The position numbers and the translations under genes are program-made. A stretch of 64,000 bases of DNA from Wolfiporia cocos. Its lineage: Eukaryota > Basidiomycota > Agaricomycetes > Polyporales > Phaeolaceae. Shown here piece by piece: positions 18,969 to 30,531 of the stretch. The notes beneath the pieces were generated by a model. It worked only from the letters and a program-made list of their open reading frames with translations. It was not told the DNA's origin and did no database searches. The stretch covers positions 682,001 through 746,000 of the forward strand of contig JACCLO010000012.1 of NCBI GenBank assembly GCA_029448655.1, given 5' to 3'. Positions within the stretch are counted from its first letter, which is position 1. Each line of letters starts with the position of its first letter.

Positions 18969-19998
18969 TGTACACAATGACATATCCTGGTATTGGGGAT
19001 TGGTAAGTAATCATGACCTATGATATCATAGCCTCGATCAGTCTTGACAAGTCCAGATTGATGATATAGATAGTGATGTAGGTACTAAGTATAGAACTGT
19101 AGTCATTGTTGCTGACTAGCATGCAGGCGCTGGGTCAGTTGTCAGGTGATCACATTGATTAGCAAATCACTGATAGGTGGAATGTATGACTTTTGGCATG
19201 TTCAGCTTGTATTGTTAAGTACAGATAACCCTAAAGCTTGTTGTAGAAATACCAGAAAAATCGGTAGAAATATGAAGAAAATCACATAATGTCCCAAATC
19301 TGTGACACAACAGCCCTAATCTATGCTTATCTACATATAGCCATGTTTATCAATGTATCTATACTGTAGTTACAACAACATTTGTATAAGCCAATTTTTC
19401 AATGTCAACTTGAAAAATCCACCCCTTAAAAATTGGCATGACACCCAAACAAATCTATAAAATCACTCAGAAAAATATGTAAATGATCCTTTTGTCATTC
19501 TGGGTACAATGGTATTATTTTCAGCAGAATATATCAAGTGGATCATGTTGCAGAAAATTATCAAGTTTTGCCCTTAACATCCTTTCCAGCCAACAATGCA
19601 ACCTTGGAAGCATATTTGTAACTGCTCAGGCTTGAGAATCAAAGTGTAGAGCCTCTCCAAACCCTCTTTAAGGGAGAAGAACCTCCACAAGACTCTAATT
19701 CAGAAGATGAGGGGGATTTTTACCCCCATCTCCCATCTTGACAACCTGAAGCCAGATTGTTTCTCAGAGCTTGGACCCTTAGTCTAAATTTTAAGACAAG
19801 TCAGACTAAGAGGACACTGAAACTGACAATTTCTTGGAGTCCACTATATTGATGGCAGAAGAGGATGAGGATTGGATCTCTGAAGTGCAATATGACACAA
19901 GCAATACTCACTGTGTTATTGCTTGAGGTTTGTTGAGACAAGTGAGTGACTTAGAATAACAAGAGACTAAAGGAGCTAGGCTCAACAGTAGAACTTGT
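18969..19998. other. Decayed repeat DNA
   Basis: No genes. The part at about 18976-19320 resembles 27540-27850 (shared TGACATATC and GGTAAGT blocks, then an AT-rich tail ending near TGTGACA). The end (19940-19998, GACTAAAGGAGCT and CTCAACAGTAGAA) recurs at 26393-26440. Confidence 0.5.
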
Positions 19999-20749
19999 AA
20001 AACTGTTATGGATTGAATATCCATTCAGCTAAGTTGACTTGAACAAGTTACTTAGTGTATGGAGTAGTGCACTACTCCGGTTGACTCTGGATAGCTGTTG
20101 CAGAGTCAGAGCTTCAATATATTAGCTGAGCCTGGTTTCCCAAGTTTGAGAGCAAATATAAGATCCTTGTTACACAACAAGGTTGAGCTGAAGAACTCGG
20201 CCAGTATGTACATCAGTTTATATACCACCAACTATTGAATGGGTCATAGTGTCCTTGGTACTGCTACCATTAAGTCCATGTAGTTAGTATGCTACGTAGT
20301 CAAATAAGAACCACTGCAGTTGAGTGCAACAGTGGCTGAAACCTGATCAGTATCATAGTTGAATACAGAAGATACCTAGAAGTCAGAATACAAGGGTAGA
20401 GGGTTGATACCTCTGAAATGGGGCCCAGGTTGAACTGGGGTGTTGGGTACATGGGGCACTATCAAGCAGTTGAATGCCAAGACTCATCATAGGCTAAGTC
20501 CTATCACATAGGGGGCAAATTGAAAAAAGTACTTGACTGCATTCTATCACAAGACCCACCCTCAGGTGAGGGACCCTAAACATACCCCTACCAGGTGTTA
20601 GACAAGGGGTAGAACTCAAGGGCATGCCCATGTTGCTATGGGCAGAGGCCGCCTTCAAGGTACTAGCCAAGAAGCAGAGTGGGTGTTCACACAGAGGAGA
20701 TGTTGAGGGGTGCATAGGCCCTAAGATGACAATCATAGTTTGAGGTCCT

Positions 20750-21932
20750 TGACACAGACTTACTAGCCTGTGTGACCGGCCTACAAGGACGGGGGGCCCA
20801 TAACGCCCACAGCGCACAAGCACGTCCAGCAGCGGTAAATGAAGGGCGGTGGCATAGGGTGACTAGTCCTACCCATGCCCAAGCGTCGACATACCCAGAC
20901 TAGCAAGAGCGAGAGAGAGAGGGTCGGTGCCATCTCACGCCAGCGTCGCACAAGTTAGGAGAAAGGGGGGCAAGCCCCATTGTCGAGAATCTTAGGAATG
21001 AGGATGTAAGTCCTCATTCCATCGTACTTATACATGAGTAGCTGGCCAGTAATGGCCACCCTAAAGTATAGGCCTGTGCGCCGTAACTAAGAGAGCACAT
21101 GATCATGTAACTACTGTAACATAACATGTAATGAGTGTGACCATGATGTGAGTACCGGAGGCACGCGCTACCCTACAGCGCTAATCTAATAGGTCAGGTG
21201 GTCTAGTAAGAGATACAAGGCGCAACGTGGAGGAAGTAAGTAAGTAAGGAGTTAGCCCCGCACCTAGGGGTGCCTTTGCAATACAAACAAGGTGACACAG
21301 GCATACCGTCTATGGGACTGGCCCATAGCCAGGGTAACCCCAATAGCCCAACGCCGATTTCCGGGTCCCATGGCACCGTGGAGAGGCAAGGCAACAAGCT
21401 GGTCTTGATGGCAGTACGCCAGGTTGACAAAGTCCGGTGTCCCCAGACAAGCAAGTCGAAGGACTAATAAAGGAGCAGCGGCCCACAAGAGAGCATGAAT
21501 GAGGGTGTCATTACCCTAACGTCGAGAATGCTAAACATGAGGAAGTAAGTCCTCATGCTAGTGCATATATACATGGGGGTGCACCAGTACCTATGAGCCT
21601 GCCCTAAGGTGTGAGGGTCTGTGTGTGTATCATAGGCATAAGTGAACATAATGACAAGGCACCAGTAATGGCGCCCAGTCATGTGGCATAAGGGTAGAGA
21701 CGCCAGTAATGGCACTCTGGCATAACGTGAGGAAAGCATGAGCTAAAGACGCTTCTGCATAGAGTGTGGCGCCGGTAATGGCACCCATGCATAGGGGGTG
21801 TGACGCTACTTAGGATGGCTACTTACAAGGTGTAAAATAGCGTGAAAATCCTCTATAAAATAGGGTGATGCCCCAGAATAAATCTGTGACACAAGGGACG
21901 TCATAGAACCCCTCACTGGGCATTCTGTGACA
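20750..21932 (-). mobile_element. Solo LTR, family LTR-T, third nest level
   Basis: Starts TGACACAG, ends CTGTGACA, with GTCCT duplications at 20745-20749 and 21933-21937. Own length about 580 bp. It has a perfect 10-bp hairpin GGAATGAGGA/TCCTCATTCC at 20995-21020. Confidence 0.88.
21293..21891 (-). mobile_element. Solo LTR, family LTR-T, innermost nest level
   Basis: Starts TGACACAGG, ends ATCTGTGACA, 599 bp, with CAAGG duplications at 21288-21292 and 21892-21896. Hairpin CATGAGGA/TCCTCATG at 21536-21557. Confidence 0.88.
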
Positions 21933-22352
21933 GTCCTAGTGACCCAGACAATGTTATATATACATGGGGACAGGCATAACTACTGGGTAACAGCCTGCCC
22001 TAATGGCATGGTCAGTGCACCCTAATGGCAGCACATGTGACCGGGTCATAGCCTGGCTGTAAGGCCTGGGCTGTAGTATGTACCTAGGCCCCAGTAATGG
22101 GACCTAGTGAACTCATATGCCCCCAGACACCTTGTCAGGTGCCACTATGCGGTCACCTGCCTGCGCATTGTGGTCATGTGCTACCTGTCTGCGTGTGTAC
22201 CTAAGGCCCTACACTGCCAGTGATGGGGGCAAGGGTTGGTACTAAGCCTTAAGGGGGTGCCCTTGGGCCTGTATTGTAGGGGAAAGCCATGTAATTATGA
22301 GGAATTGAGGTAGTACTCACTTTCCTGTGACACATTCCACCATAACAAAAAC

Positions 22353-22552
22353 AAAGTGAATAGAACTGAGTTGTTACACTCAGTTATTGCGGGATATATA
22401 CATTATGTATAGGACCCCTAGCATTTAGGTAGTCCCTATGATGCTCTACAGCTTAGACAGTGTTGTCTAAGCCTGATGCATGTGTTACTTGTGGCCAAGA
22501 GGCCTGTGCCAATAGCTATTGTAGTGCAATGTATGATTAATCACTGAGCTTT
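22353..22552. other. Repeat-block DNA with a TATA-like site and hairpin
   Basis: A GGATATATACATTATG stretch near 22391 and a perfect 9-bp stem GCTTAGACA/TGTCTAAGC at 22451-22472 suggest part of another LTR whose ends I could not define. Confidence 0.35.
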
Positions 22553-22765
22553 TGTTATGGTCATTTTACTTTCTTGAATACTCGCAAAACTCACCATTGG
22601 GTGAATACAATACAGGGACTTGTTGTGCAACCAACACCCCTGGGATCTGTGGTCTCATTGGGCACAACCCTGATTGTACTAGCTTACTGTTGAAGCTTCA
22701 AGACTGACAGATCCAACTCTGTTACCACTTCATATTTATCTTATGATTGACTGATGGTGTTCACC
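22553..22765 (+). mobile_element. Truncated LTR-V fragment
   Basis: The U3 start TGTTATGGTCATTTTAC, followed by the conserved CACCATTGGGTGAATAC block shared with 17854-18963. Similarity fades before the TATA box. The right limit is approximate and no second duplication was found. Confidence 0.7.
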
Positions 22766-23139
22766 CAGTGAAAGTACCTCATACCAGAATCTATCAATAG
22801 ATAATGGGTATGATAGGGGTTGAAATTGGACGGTAGAATAGCATGCGCTATCTTTTAGGCGCCTGGTAACATAGTAGTAGCTACTGTAAGATGCCAAAAG
22901 CTATGAAGGTAGTATTAGGCATGTAGGACGGATACCAAAAATTTAAAAATTATATCCCCGTCTACTGGAAGCTAGAGAAAAATACCCGGGGCCCTGGGTT
23001 GAGTGCCAAAAGCTACCAGAATATACTCATTGCCAGTGGCCTTTACTCCCAAATCAATCAGAACGTACAAATTCATATCATTGTCCATTTTATAAGCTGC
23101 TGCAAACTACAGAAAGCTACTAGAACATATCCTCGGCCT
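22766..23139. other. Unassigned DNA
   Basis: No gene or clear repeat. It occupies the place where the RING domain exon of the adjoining pseudogene would be expected. Confidence 0.35.
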
Positions 23140-24470
23140 TTTGACGTAGGTTTTGCGTCATACTACTGAAATCCTCCTGCAGCGCAGCAACTCGGCGAGC
23201 TCCCTGAATATCCGAAATCAGACATGTTGCACTGTCAGACAATCTGTAAACATACCAAAGAGCTTCATACGAATCTAAGCTGTCCGAGCCCGTCACCATG
23301 TGGTGATTAGGTGGGTAATAGCCTGTAGAAAGTTAATAGTGATATCTCAAGATGCTGAGATTTCACATACCTCCGATGACATAAATGAGGAACATCCTGG
23401 CTCCATTTGCATCAGTCGATTGTCTATTGTGCAAGCCGCTTCTCCGTCCAGGAAGCAGCGGCCTCAGAGCATCTGCAGCACATGAATGCCACGGGCGACC
23501 ACGTGAGGGGATGTCCATGGGGGCAGTGCTGCTCTGGTTCCGCCAATTCTCAGCGGAACCCAAGCTACTTTTTGTAGAGTGCACGTCGTCCGACGGCTGC
23601 ATATGATCTGTGGCGCCGTGAGCATGATTGTGCGTGCGGCCCATATCGACAGACTGCAGACCGACAACGATCACGGGCACCACGACATTCGCATTCGGGT
23701 GTGTCGTAGTGGGCGATGGCGCTTGAGGCTTGCTGGGCTCCGCACCTTTGGCGGGTGTGTCGAGCGGGGTGGTGGTAGTGGAGGAAGGGGGGTGCGAGTC
23801 AGAAGTGGCGCTTCCGGCAGCCTCAGGCGAGGCAGAGGAAGTAGCGTCTATGGAAGCGTGATGAGAGACAGTAGCACTCGTGGTAGCCGCATGGTCTTGC
23901 GTCTGCAAAGCGGGGATAGGCTGGAAGCGATACAATCGCCAGAGGTTGACTCCAGGAGCCCTGCAACCGCTATCCGGGATGTATCAGTGGTCGAAAAAGG
24001 ACCCAGGGGTCGGTGTGGGCGAGCGGGGAGAGCACGGCATATTGGTGCCGTGATCATGCTCATCGTGTACATTGTGCTCATCGTCCATGTCCTTATCGTC
24101 ATCCGCATCATACTCGTCTTCTGAGTCGGAGCCGTCTTCTAACGGAGGGGGATTGTCCTCATCAGGGTCCTCACTTTCTGGTACAGGGTATTCAGACTGA
24201 TTGACCGGTGTCCCCAAGCACATGCTTGAGGGACCAGCCACAGGCGCTAGATCCTGCTGAGCCGGAGTAGTTGAACTAGACGAGTGAGACGAGTGAACAC
24301 TATCCCGCTGTGGGCGTTCTGCAGCACCATCCTCTGACAAAGCAATCCTGAGGTCGTTCCGTAGGTTCAGCAGGAAGTGCTCAAAGCTGTCCTCAGCCGG
24401 AGCAGGGCGATCTGCAGAATCGGCGGTAACGGTCTGGGAAATTGTGTTGCCACCAGAACCAGCTTCACCG
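23140..24470 (-). pseudogene. Truncated fungal RING-type E3 ubiquitin ligase gene
   Basis: Read on the minus strand, the frame gives an acidic stretch (SDSEDEYDADDDKDMDDE), then LWRLYRFQPIPA, a long Ser/Thr/Pro/Ala-rich segment, VVVPVIVVGLQSV, a basic segment and FLIYVIGG. Splicing at GTATGT...CTACAG continues as YYPPNHHMVTGSDSLDSYEA, then after a second intron WELAELL. This order matches a family of basidiomycete RING-H2 proteins in which the zinc finger follows about 40 residues later. Here the frame stops (TGA) soon after LAELL and no CxxC...HxxC finger is found. An in-frame TGA at 23984-23986 also interrupts the middle. Both defects argue for a pseudogene; the family call rests on remembered similarity and is not certain. 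Confidence 0.55.
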
Positions 24471-25239
24471 CTTGGTCCGGTGCGATCAGACGATGTCCCA
24501 GTGGGTACGCTGTTGTCATGTATGCACGTCCCAACTGACTAAACAAGATACCCAGTTCCTTGTGAAACATCGCAAGCAGCGTCAGTGAGCAATCTACAGG
24601 CACAGTGGGATTTTTGCACATAGCTACACTATCTTCACAGCGCGTGACCAGGACACGCTGCACGTTGTCCACTTCGACTAGCTGAACCACTGAGATGGCG
24701 GCGGTGCTGCTCTTGCTGTAGTTGCACCTACAGATGGAAGTTATCGAAGACAGTTGCTGTGCATGCATATACTCACTCAATCTTGTTCAAAGCTTTCATT
24801 TGCTGTGATCTGTGATGAAGCGACCAATTACCTCTATGGCCACCTTACCAGAACAACAAAGATGGGGAGATAGTGGAGGTATGCAGTAGAGGTAAGAGAA
24901 AAAGATGGACGACTCGAGACAGGACAAGTGCTTGCCCTATGACGCAATATTAGCTCATGTGGGCGCTTGGACTTGCATTGAACCAAGTCCACTACGTGTT
25001 CGACCGAATTGAAATGCGGCTTTTCAACTTCACAGGCACCTGAAACAAGCTCAAGTTCAACGTCTTGATGAAGATATGTTGAAGACATGAATTAGTATGG
25101 ACGGGTATGACGAAAGTCTTGGCATTGGTCATCGGACCGTTCGTACTCTTGGCATTTAGCTTTCAATATCATTGGGGTTGAAACCGGTATCTCAATGGTA
25201 TATTTATATATTTTCTGGTATTTACAGGTATCCCAAGGA
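24471..25239. other. Unassigned DNA
   Basis: A minus-strand ORF at 24367-24780 overlaps the upstream end of the RING pseudogene and may include its 5' exons, but no domain is recognisable. The remainder is intergenic. Confidence 0.35.
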
Positions 25240-26332
25240 TATGCGGGACTTTCACTGGGGTTCAACCACCACACCCCTGTCATTATAATCTATCATTATA
25301 GATACATCGCTGCATATTCATCATATCTTTTAGACTAGGTCATATGTAGTAGCAGTGGCATCTGGGACACATAGAACCCTAAATACTCAGCATGTCACAA
25401 ATTAATACCCTCCCCCCATCCTACACCCATGCCCTCATAGTCACCTGACCCTGTGTCATGTAGTGTAGCGGATATGCGTTGCACCCCCCTTACAGTCACG
25501 TTATGACAAGTAGCTTACTTAATATCATTACATAAGCGGTCACTGGTAGCACTGTGCACGGCCCCTGCCTTTAGGGCAAGTCTCAATATCAGTAGCATAG
25601 TGGATCGCATGTATATAAGCCTATGCCTGAGGTCTTACAACCTCAGGCTTGTTAATCACACTCTGGGGTGTGTCCCTCATACTCCATCTCTCATGCATGC
25701 TAGTCTGGGTCTTCTACGTTCTCCCTCTGGGATGTGGTGAACCCCTTAGGACTGATATATGCCATGTCTTACCATCTCAACAAGACCTCTGGCCAGCATC
25801 CCTAGGCCCCTCTTGCGCATGGATATACAGACATGTATGTTGTGTCACAGCATAGTATATAAACTCATGTAACTATGGTCAAGGCTCTTCAGCTTGACCT
25901 TGTTGTAACAAACAAGAGTATTACACTTGTTCTCAAGTGAAGGAAACTTTGCTCAGTATTATTTGCAAGCTCAGAAGACTAAGTCCTTGAAGTGCACACT
26001 TGACTTCTCAGACTTAGGCAAGTCATCGAATGACTTGCTCATTGAACTGATTACATCCTTTAATGAACATTGGATATTATGCTAGTCTTTCAACTTAGCA
26101 CAGAAGAGTATTGCACAAATGACAAGTCTTGTTGACTTCATGCAGAAGATTTATATTTGGCAACTCAAATATAATGAACAGGTATACTACCCATAACATG
26201 GACTTGCACATCGAACTTATATCCTTTTGCAAACACCTTGGATATCAAATGACTCCTTGAGTCCCTTGACTTAAGGTAGAAGACTTATATTTGTGGACTA
26301 AAATATATCAAATGGGTATACAACCTGTAACA
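25240..26332 (+). mobile_element. LTR-V copy, 5' truncated, interrupted by an LTR-T
   Basis: U3 similarity begins near 25240 without a clean TG end. The right end is CCTGTAACA at 26332. TATATAA follows the nested element, and the hairpin GTCAAG/CTTGAC lies at 25878-25898. The U5 end motif occurs twice (near 26198 and 26332), suggesting a partial internal duplication. Confidence 0.72.
25393..25847 (+). mobile_element. Solo LTR, family LTR-T, nested just upstream of a TATA box
   Basis: 455 bp, TGTCACAAAT...TTGTGTCA, with CAGCA duplications at 25388-25392 and 25848-25852. A TATATAAG box near 25612 precedes the perfect hairpin GCCTGAGG/CCTCAGGC at 25625-25648 and a GGGGTGTGTCCC hairpin. This copy gives the clearest view of LTR-T in sense orientation. 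Confidence 0.9.
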
Positions 26333-26743
26333 GATCCATAACAACAACTTACTGAATTGTTGTCATGGGACTAGGTGATAAGTGTCAACTAAGAGTGGTA
26401 AGTGACTAAAGGAGCTGAGACTCAACAGTAGAAGTTATGAATGAAGTGACTAGATCTGAGGTTTATGCTCAGATAATGCAAGCTTATATACATGTTGTAA
26501 AGTCCCCCATGCACTATGGTGGGACCTAAGGAACTCTAATATGCTAATGAGGACTTTGTCAATTATGACAAGGTCCAATGGTAACTTCTTTATGGCCAAG
26601 AAGACTGTGCCAGTAATGGTTGCTTATGTAAGGCCAAGTGTTGGAAATGCACATGCATTGGGCATGGTGCACAGGTGCAATCTTGTTGCCACAGCATGGG
26701 AGCAGTTGTGCCCCTGGTTGGATAGGGGCTGTTATGCTGGATC
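26333..26743. other. Decayed repeat DNA
   Basis: No genes. It contains a second copy of the GACTAAAGGAGCT/CTCAACAGTAGAA block seen at 19940-19998. Confidence 0.45.
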
Positions 26744-26748
26744 TGGGT

Positions 26749-27333
26749 TAACACATTATGATGTACTGTGCAACCGGCCTTGCCAGGGACTCGATAACCA
26801 CCCAACTACACTGTTCAGCATAGTCATAAGAGGGTGCCTTGCTTTGCAGCAAGGTGTGATGCTAGAGGAGATTGACACTTTGCAGAGTTGACCAGACTAG
26901 CAAGTCATGATGAGAGAGAAAGGCAGGTGGCAGCATGCAGGGAATACAAGAGTAAAGGGGGACTAGCCCCTACATCAACAATAATAAGAATGGGGAGTAA
27001 TCCCCATTCGCTGTAAGGTAATATACATGGAAGCGCACAGTGCTAGTAGCACTACCCTAAACTAAAGGGTCTGTGCACTGGGCACACATAGCTGTGCTAC
27101 TGTAACTAAGGCAACACTTACATTGATGTATATACTGTTGACTATGTCATGTGAGCATAGAACATGTGGCATGCCCTACTATCTTATCTAACCTGATCAG
27201 ATATATGCAGATGCCTCAGGGGGCGCTAGTTCTGTTGCTAAGGTAGATGCTGACATGTAGCCTACACATCTGTGTTGTACCTAGGAAGAGTGGGAAACAG
27301 GCAAAGCCATGCCACAGTGGTAAAATTGTGACA
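26749..27333 (-). mobile_element. Solo LTR, family LTR-T
   Basis: Starts TAACACATTATG (decayed) and ends AATTGTGACA, with TGGGT duplications at 26744-26748 and 27334-27338. Perfect 9-bp hairpin GAATGGGGA/TCCCCATTC at 26988-27009 and family box CCAGACTAGCAAG near 26890. Confidence 0.8.
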
Positions 27334-27338
27334 TGGGT

Positions 27339-27845
27339 ATGGCTGGACTGGTGGTGGTGTGGTGGCCAGTGTTAGTATAAACTTGAGGACACTATGTACG
27401 TACTGGCATGCATTTGCTATCAGAACCCACCACATCATAGCAGGGTCCCTGGCAGGCAGTAGGGCAGCTGTTGTCTGGCATGACCCAAATTCTTACACTG
27501 AGCTGTAACTGTAGCTTGGGCCACTGACATTTATCTATTGACATATCTCAGTATTGGTGAGTGGTAAGTTCACATGATGTTATGATGTTGTCTGATGTCA
27601 TAGGCTAGACTGTTTTGTAGTGCTATCTGATAAGATAGCATGGCATTTTGGCAGTAAGTTGTACCTAAGGCTTGGTTCAAGCCATGATAACTAGGTTACA
27701 GGTGCAGGAAATCAAGATTAATTTGTAGAATTCAGGGGAAATTAGTTAAAATATGAAGAATTTGTGATAAAGTTCAGCAAGTATTCTAAGTGGTATCTAT
27801 AGTTCAGTCCAAGCTGTGATAACTAGGTAACAGGTGTAGGAAATC
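27339..27845. other. Decayed repeat DNA with a local direct repeat
   Basis: A block of about 40 bp (GTGATAACTAGGTAACAGG type) occurs near 27673-27712 and again near 27806-27845. Part resembles 18976-19320. No genes. Confidence 0.5.
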
Positions 27846-29122
27846 TGTCACAGATTTATATCTGTGGCACTACTGCTATTCTCTTTGTAATTACAGGGCT
27901 ATTACGGTAAGCTACCACAATGTCTATCCTCTCATACTGAAGTAGCATCACCACGATATGGGCAGGCACCCTTACAGGCACTGCTACCCATCACATTACT
28001 GGGGTTGCCCTTATAGGTGCTCCTACACGTCATGATTACCAGGGCTGCCCTTACAAGCACCCCTATGCATCACATGATGAATGATCCCCTTAGCTATGCC
28101 CTTATAGGCCACATTTGGACCACCTTAGTTTATGGTAGGGTAGTTAGTGCTGCTCCACTTGTAACTACATATACAACAAGTGCTGTGGTTAGCACCTCAG
28201 AACAAGTGTTACGGGTCGTATACCTGTTCACTATATTCAAATCACAAATATAGATCTTCTGCACTAAGTCCTTCAGTTGTGTGTAAGGCTAGATAATACC
28301 TTGTTTGTATTAAGCCTTCAAGCTCTAAGTCATGCAGACTCTAGGGATTATTCAATACTCAGTATGCATTAAAGAATATATCTGTTCAGGATATAAGTCA
28401 AAATAGAAGACTTGCCTAAGTCCAAGAAGTCAGTGTATACTCCGAGGACTTAGTCATCCAAGGCTCAGAATATACTGAGTGCACTTTCCTTCATTTGAGA
28501 ATGAGTATAAGACTTCTTGTTTGTATAACAAGGTCAAGCTGAAGAGCCTTGACATCAAGTACATAAGTTTATATACTATGCTAGGTTTTAGGAGTCTTGT
28601 CCATCCCAGATGTCACCATTACTATCTATGCTATAGCCTGAAACATATGATAGATTTGTAGTGATATATACAAAACAATAGATAATAATGATCATGGCAG
28701 TTGAATGCCATCTGTCAATCAGCTCTTGATAAATACAAAATGATGACAGTGTTGAATCTGTCAGCTCTGAAACAAGCCCTATAGGCTAGTACAACTGGGG
28801 ATGTGCCCAGTAGAGTCACAAGTAGCCAGGGGTGTTGGTTGCACAACAAGTCCCTGTATCATATTCACCCAGTGGTGAGTTCTGTGCATGCATTCGAAGA
28901 ATAAAACAACCATAACAGCAAGTCTTCTTGGCAATGGGGCTCATGCCCTCTCTCCACCTCACTGTGTGTGCCTCACCTCTGCTCCTTTGAGAACCTTGCT
29001 AGTCTGGGGTCTGACATTGCTTGCCCTCTCTACACATGGCTACAGGACTTGGCTTACCCTTAGCATGAAGCCTCACCAGGATCCCCAGCAGGACTGAGTT
29101 GCATAGTACGTGGATTGTGTCA
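27846..29122 (+). mobile_element. Solo LTR, family LTR-T, interrupted by an LTR-V
   Basis: Starts TGTCACAGAT and ends TTGTGTCA, with near-matching flanks AAATC (27841-27845) and AAATT (29123-29127). The family box TTGCTAGTCTGGGG is near 29000. Hairpin GTGCT/AGCAC at 28180-28195 follows a CATATAC box. The imperfect duplication lowers confidence in the ends. Confidence 0.65.
28207..28917 (-). mobile_element. Solo LTR, family LTR-V, nested
   Basis: 711 bp, TGTTACGGG...CCATAACA, with flanks ACAAG and GCAAG (one mismatch). Hairpin GTCAAG/CTTGAC at 28533-28553. Provides the uninterrupted version of the site occupied by LTR-T copies at 18187 and 25393. Confidence 0.85.
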
Positions 29123-29127
29123 AAATT

Positions 29128-29435
29128 ACTTTGCAGAAAATTGGGAAAATTAGCATAAATCCTAAATAATTTGTGACACAATACTTATTGAGGAAATATG
29201 CTAAGTATTTCACACTGTCACAAAACTCATCATAATGCAATCAATGCTGTGCCCAAAGGGCAGAATGCTAACTCTGTTGGCATGAGTGTGGTCATGACTG
29301 TCCAACAGCTCTCTTTTAACATGCCCATGGCACTATAATAAGTGGGCACAGAAAGTCATGCTTGCACAGAGCAATGATACAAGCTAGCACACATATAATC
29401 ATTGATAATATCCAAAAGCATGTACAAAAGGTCAC
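29128..29435. other. Unassigned repeat-block DNA
   Basis: AT-rich, no genes or clear element ends. Confidence 0.35.
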
Positions 29436-29720
29436 TGTCACAGATTTTATGACATACTAACAAGCCCAGTAGGGCAAGTGGACAGCAGACCAAACCCCCC
29501 ATAGGACAAGCCTAGTGGCTGCAGTTTAGCATGCAGAGAGTAAAGCCAGAGGGACATGCCCCAAAGATACAATAAAGGGTCTGAGGTACAAGACCTCAGA
29601 TGCATAGACTATATACATGTGCTACACTACTCCAGGCGGTGCCGCCCTAAAGGGGCCCATGCACAAATGCACGTGATCCATGAAATACTTATGTAATGTA
29701 ACATAGTGACGTGCATCCAC
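29436..29720 (-). mobile_element. Partial LTR-T
   Basis: Left end TGTCACAGATTTTATG, hairpin TCTGAGGT/ACCTCAGA at 29580-29600 and the CCCTAAAGG box are present. Similarity stops near 29720, so the U3 end is missing. Confidence 0.75.
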
Positions 29721-30526
29721 TGGGGAGGGGCAATCCTATGCCAACGGGATCTCCCGGATATCCTGTGGCTGAGAGAGTTAGCACACGCCAAATGCGTGCC
29801 AATGCGCCTTATCTCGACAGCGTGTAGTATTATGGTTTGATAGCATCAATGCTGCTGGCCCTGTAGCACCTGTTCAACATGGTTTTTTCTGTAGAAAATC
29901 AACGAGTGATTTTCTTGTCTTAGTATAGTGAGGTAATATAGAGCTTTTAACCATTTGAATCAATTCTCTGGAACAAAGTTTCTCAAAAGCTCGTTGTTCA
30001 TGTTCTATGGGGATACATGTTGCAACTGCCAGCTTTATTAGAAAATCATTCAAATCATGTGACCAGATGTGTTGTGTTAAACGTGCGCGCCAGCCGCACA
30101 CCTGAAATTTCTGAGACCTCTCTTTGAACAGTCTATAGCTTCTTCTGTGCAATTACAGTCAGCTCATGATCACCTTTTAAATCAGGCAAGCTACTTACTG
30201 CCCTATTGGCACCGGCAGCATGATGTAGACAAGCTCATACCGATGCAAAAGCTGAGGACAGAGAAGATCGAGGCCCTCAGAAATGCTCTTACACACTTCA
30301 ACGGGAGGCCAGAGAGCGGATGTGCAAGGAAAATGGCACAAGCAGAGGTAGGACTAGTGGAGACTCCAGTTGTTGATGAAGACCTGAGTAGTGATGACAA
30401 TTGGTCTTACTGATAGCTTTCTTGACATAACGTTGCATGTATTTCACTCGGCGATGCTGCAATACCACTTTCTCGACAGACCATGAACAGCCTCTGACAG
30501 CAGCATGTCACGGCATGTCAACGCCA
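29721..30526. other. Unassigned region with two facing ORFs
   Basis: Holds a minus ORF at 29874-30152 and a plus ORF at 30147-30413 that differ in composition from the LTRs around them. Neither resembles a family I know; they may be exons of a captured or broken host gene. Confidence 0.3.
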
Positions 30527-30531
30527 CCTAG

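Larger units (their letters stand above)
20545..22332 (-). mobile_element. Solo LTR, family LTR-T, second nest level
   Basis: Starts TATCACAAG (decayed TGTCACAAG) and ends CTGTGACA, with CATTC duplications at 20540-20544 and 22333-22337. Own length is about 600 bp once the inner element is removed. TATATATA lies at 21954-21961. Confidence 0.85.
20004..22347 (-). mobile_element. Solo LTR, family LTR-V, carrying a three-level nest
   Basis: Starts TGTTATGGATTG and ends CCATAACA, with AAAAC duplications at 19999-20003 and 22348-22352. Subtracting the nested elements leaves about 550 bp. The hairpin GTTGAG/CTCGGC at 20182-20201 pairs through G-U wobbles. It is the oldest layer of the nest. Confidence 0.85.
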
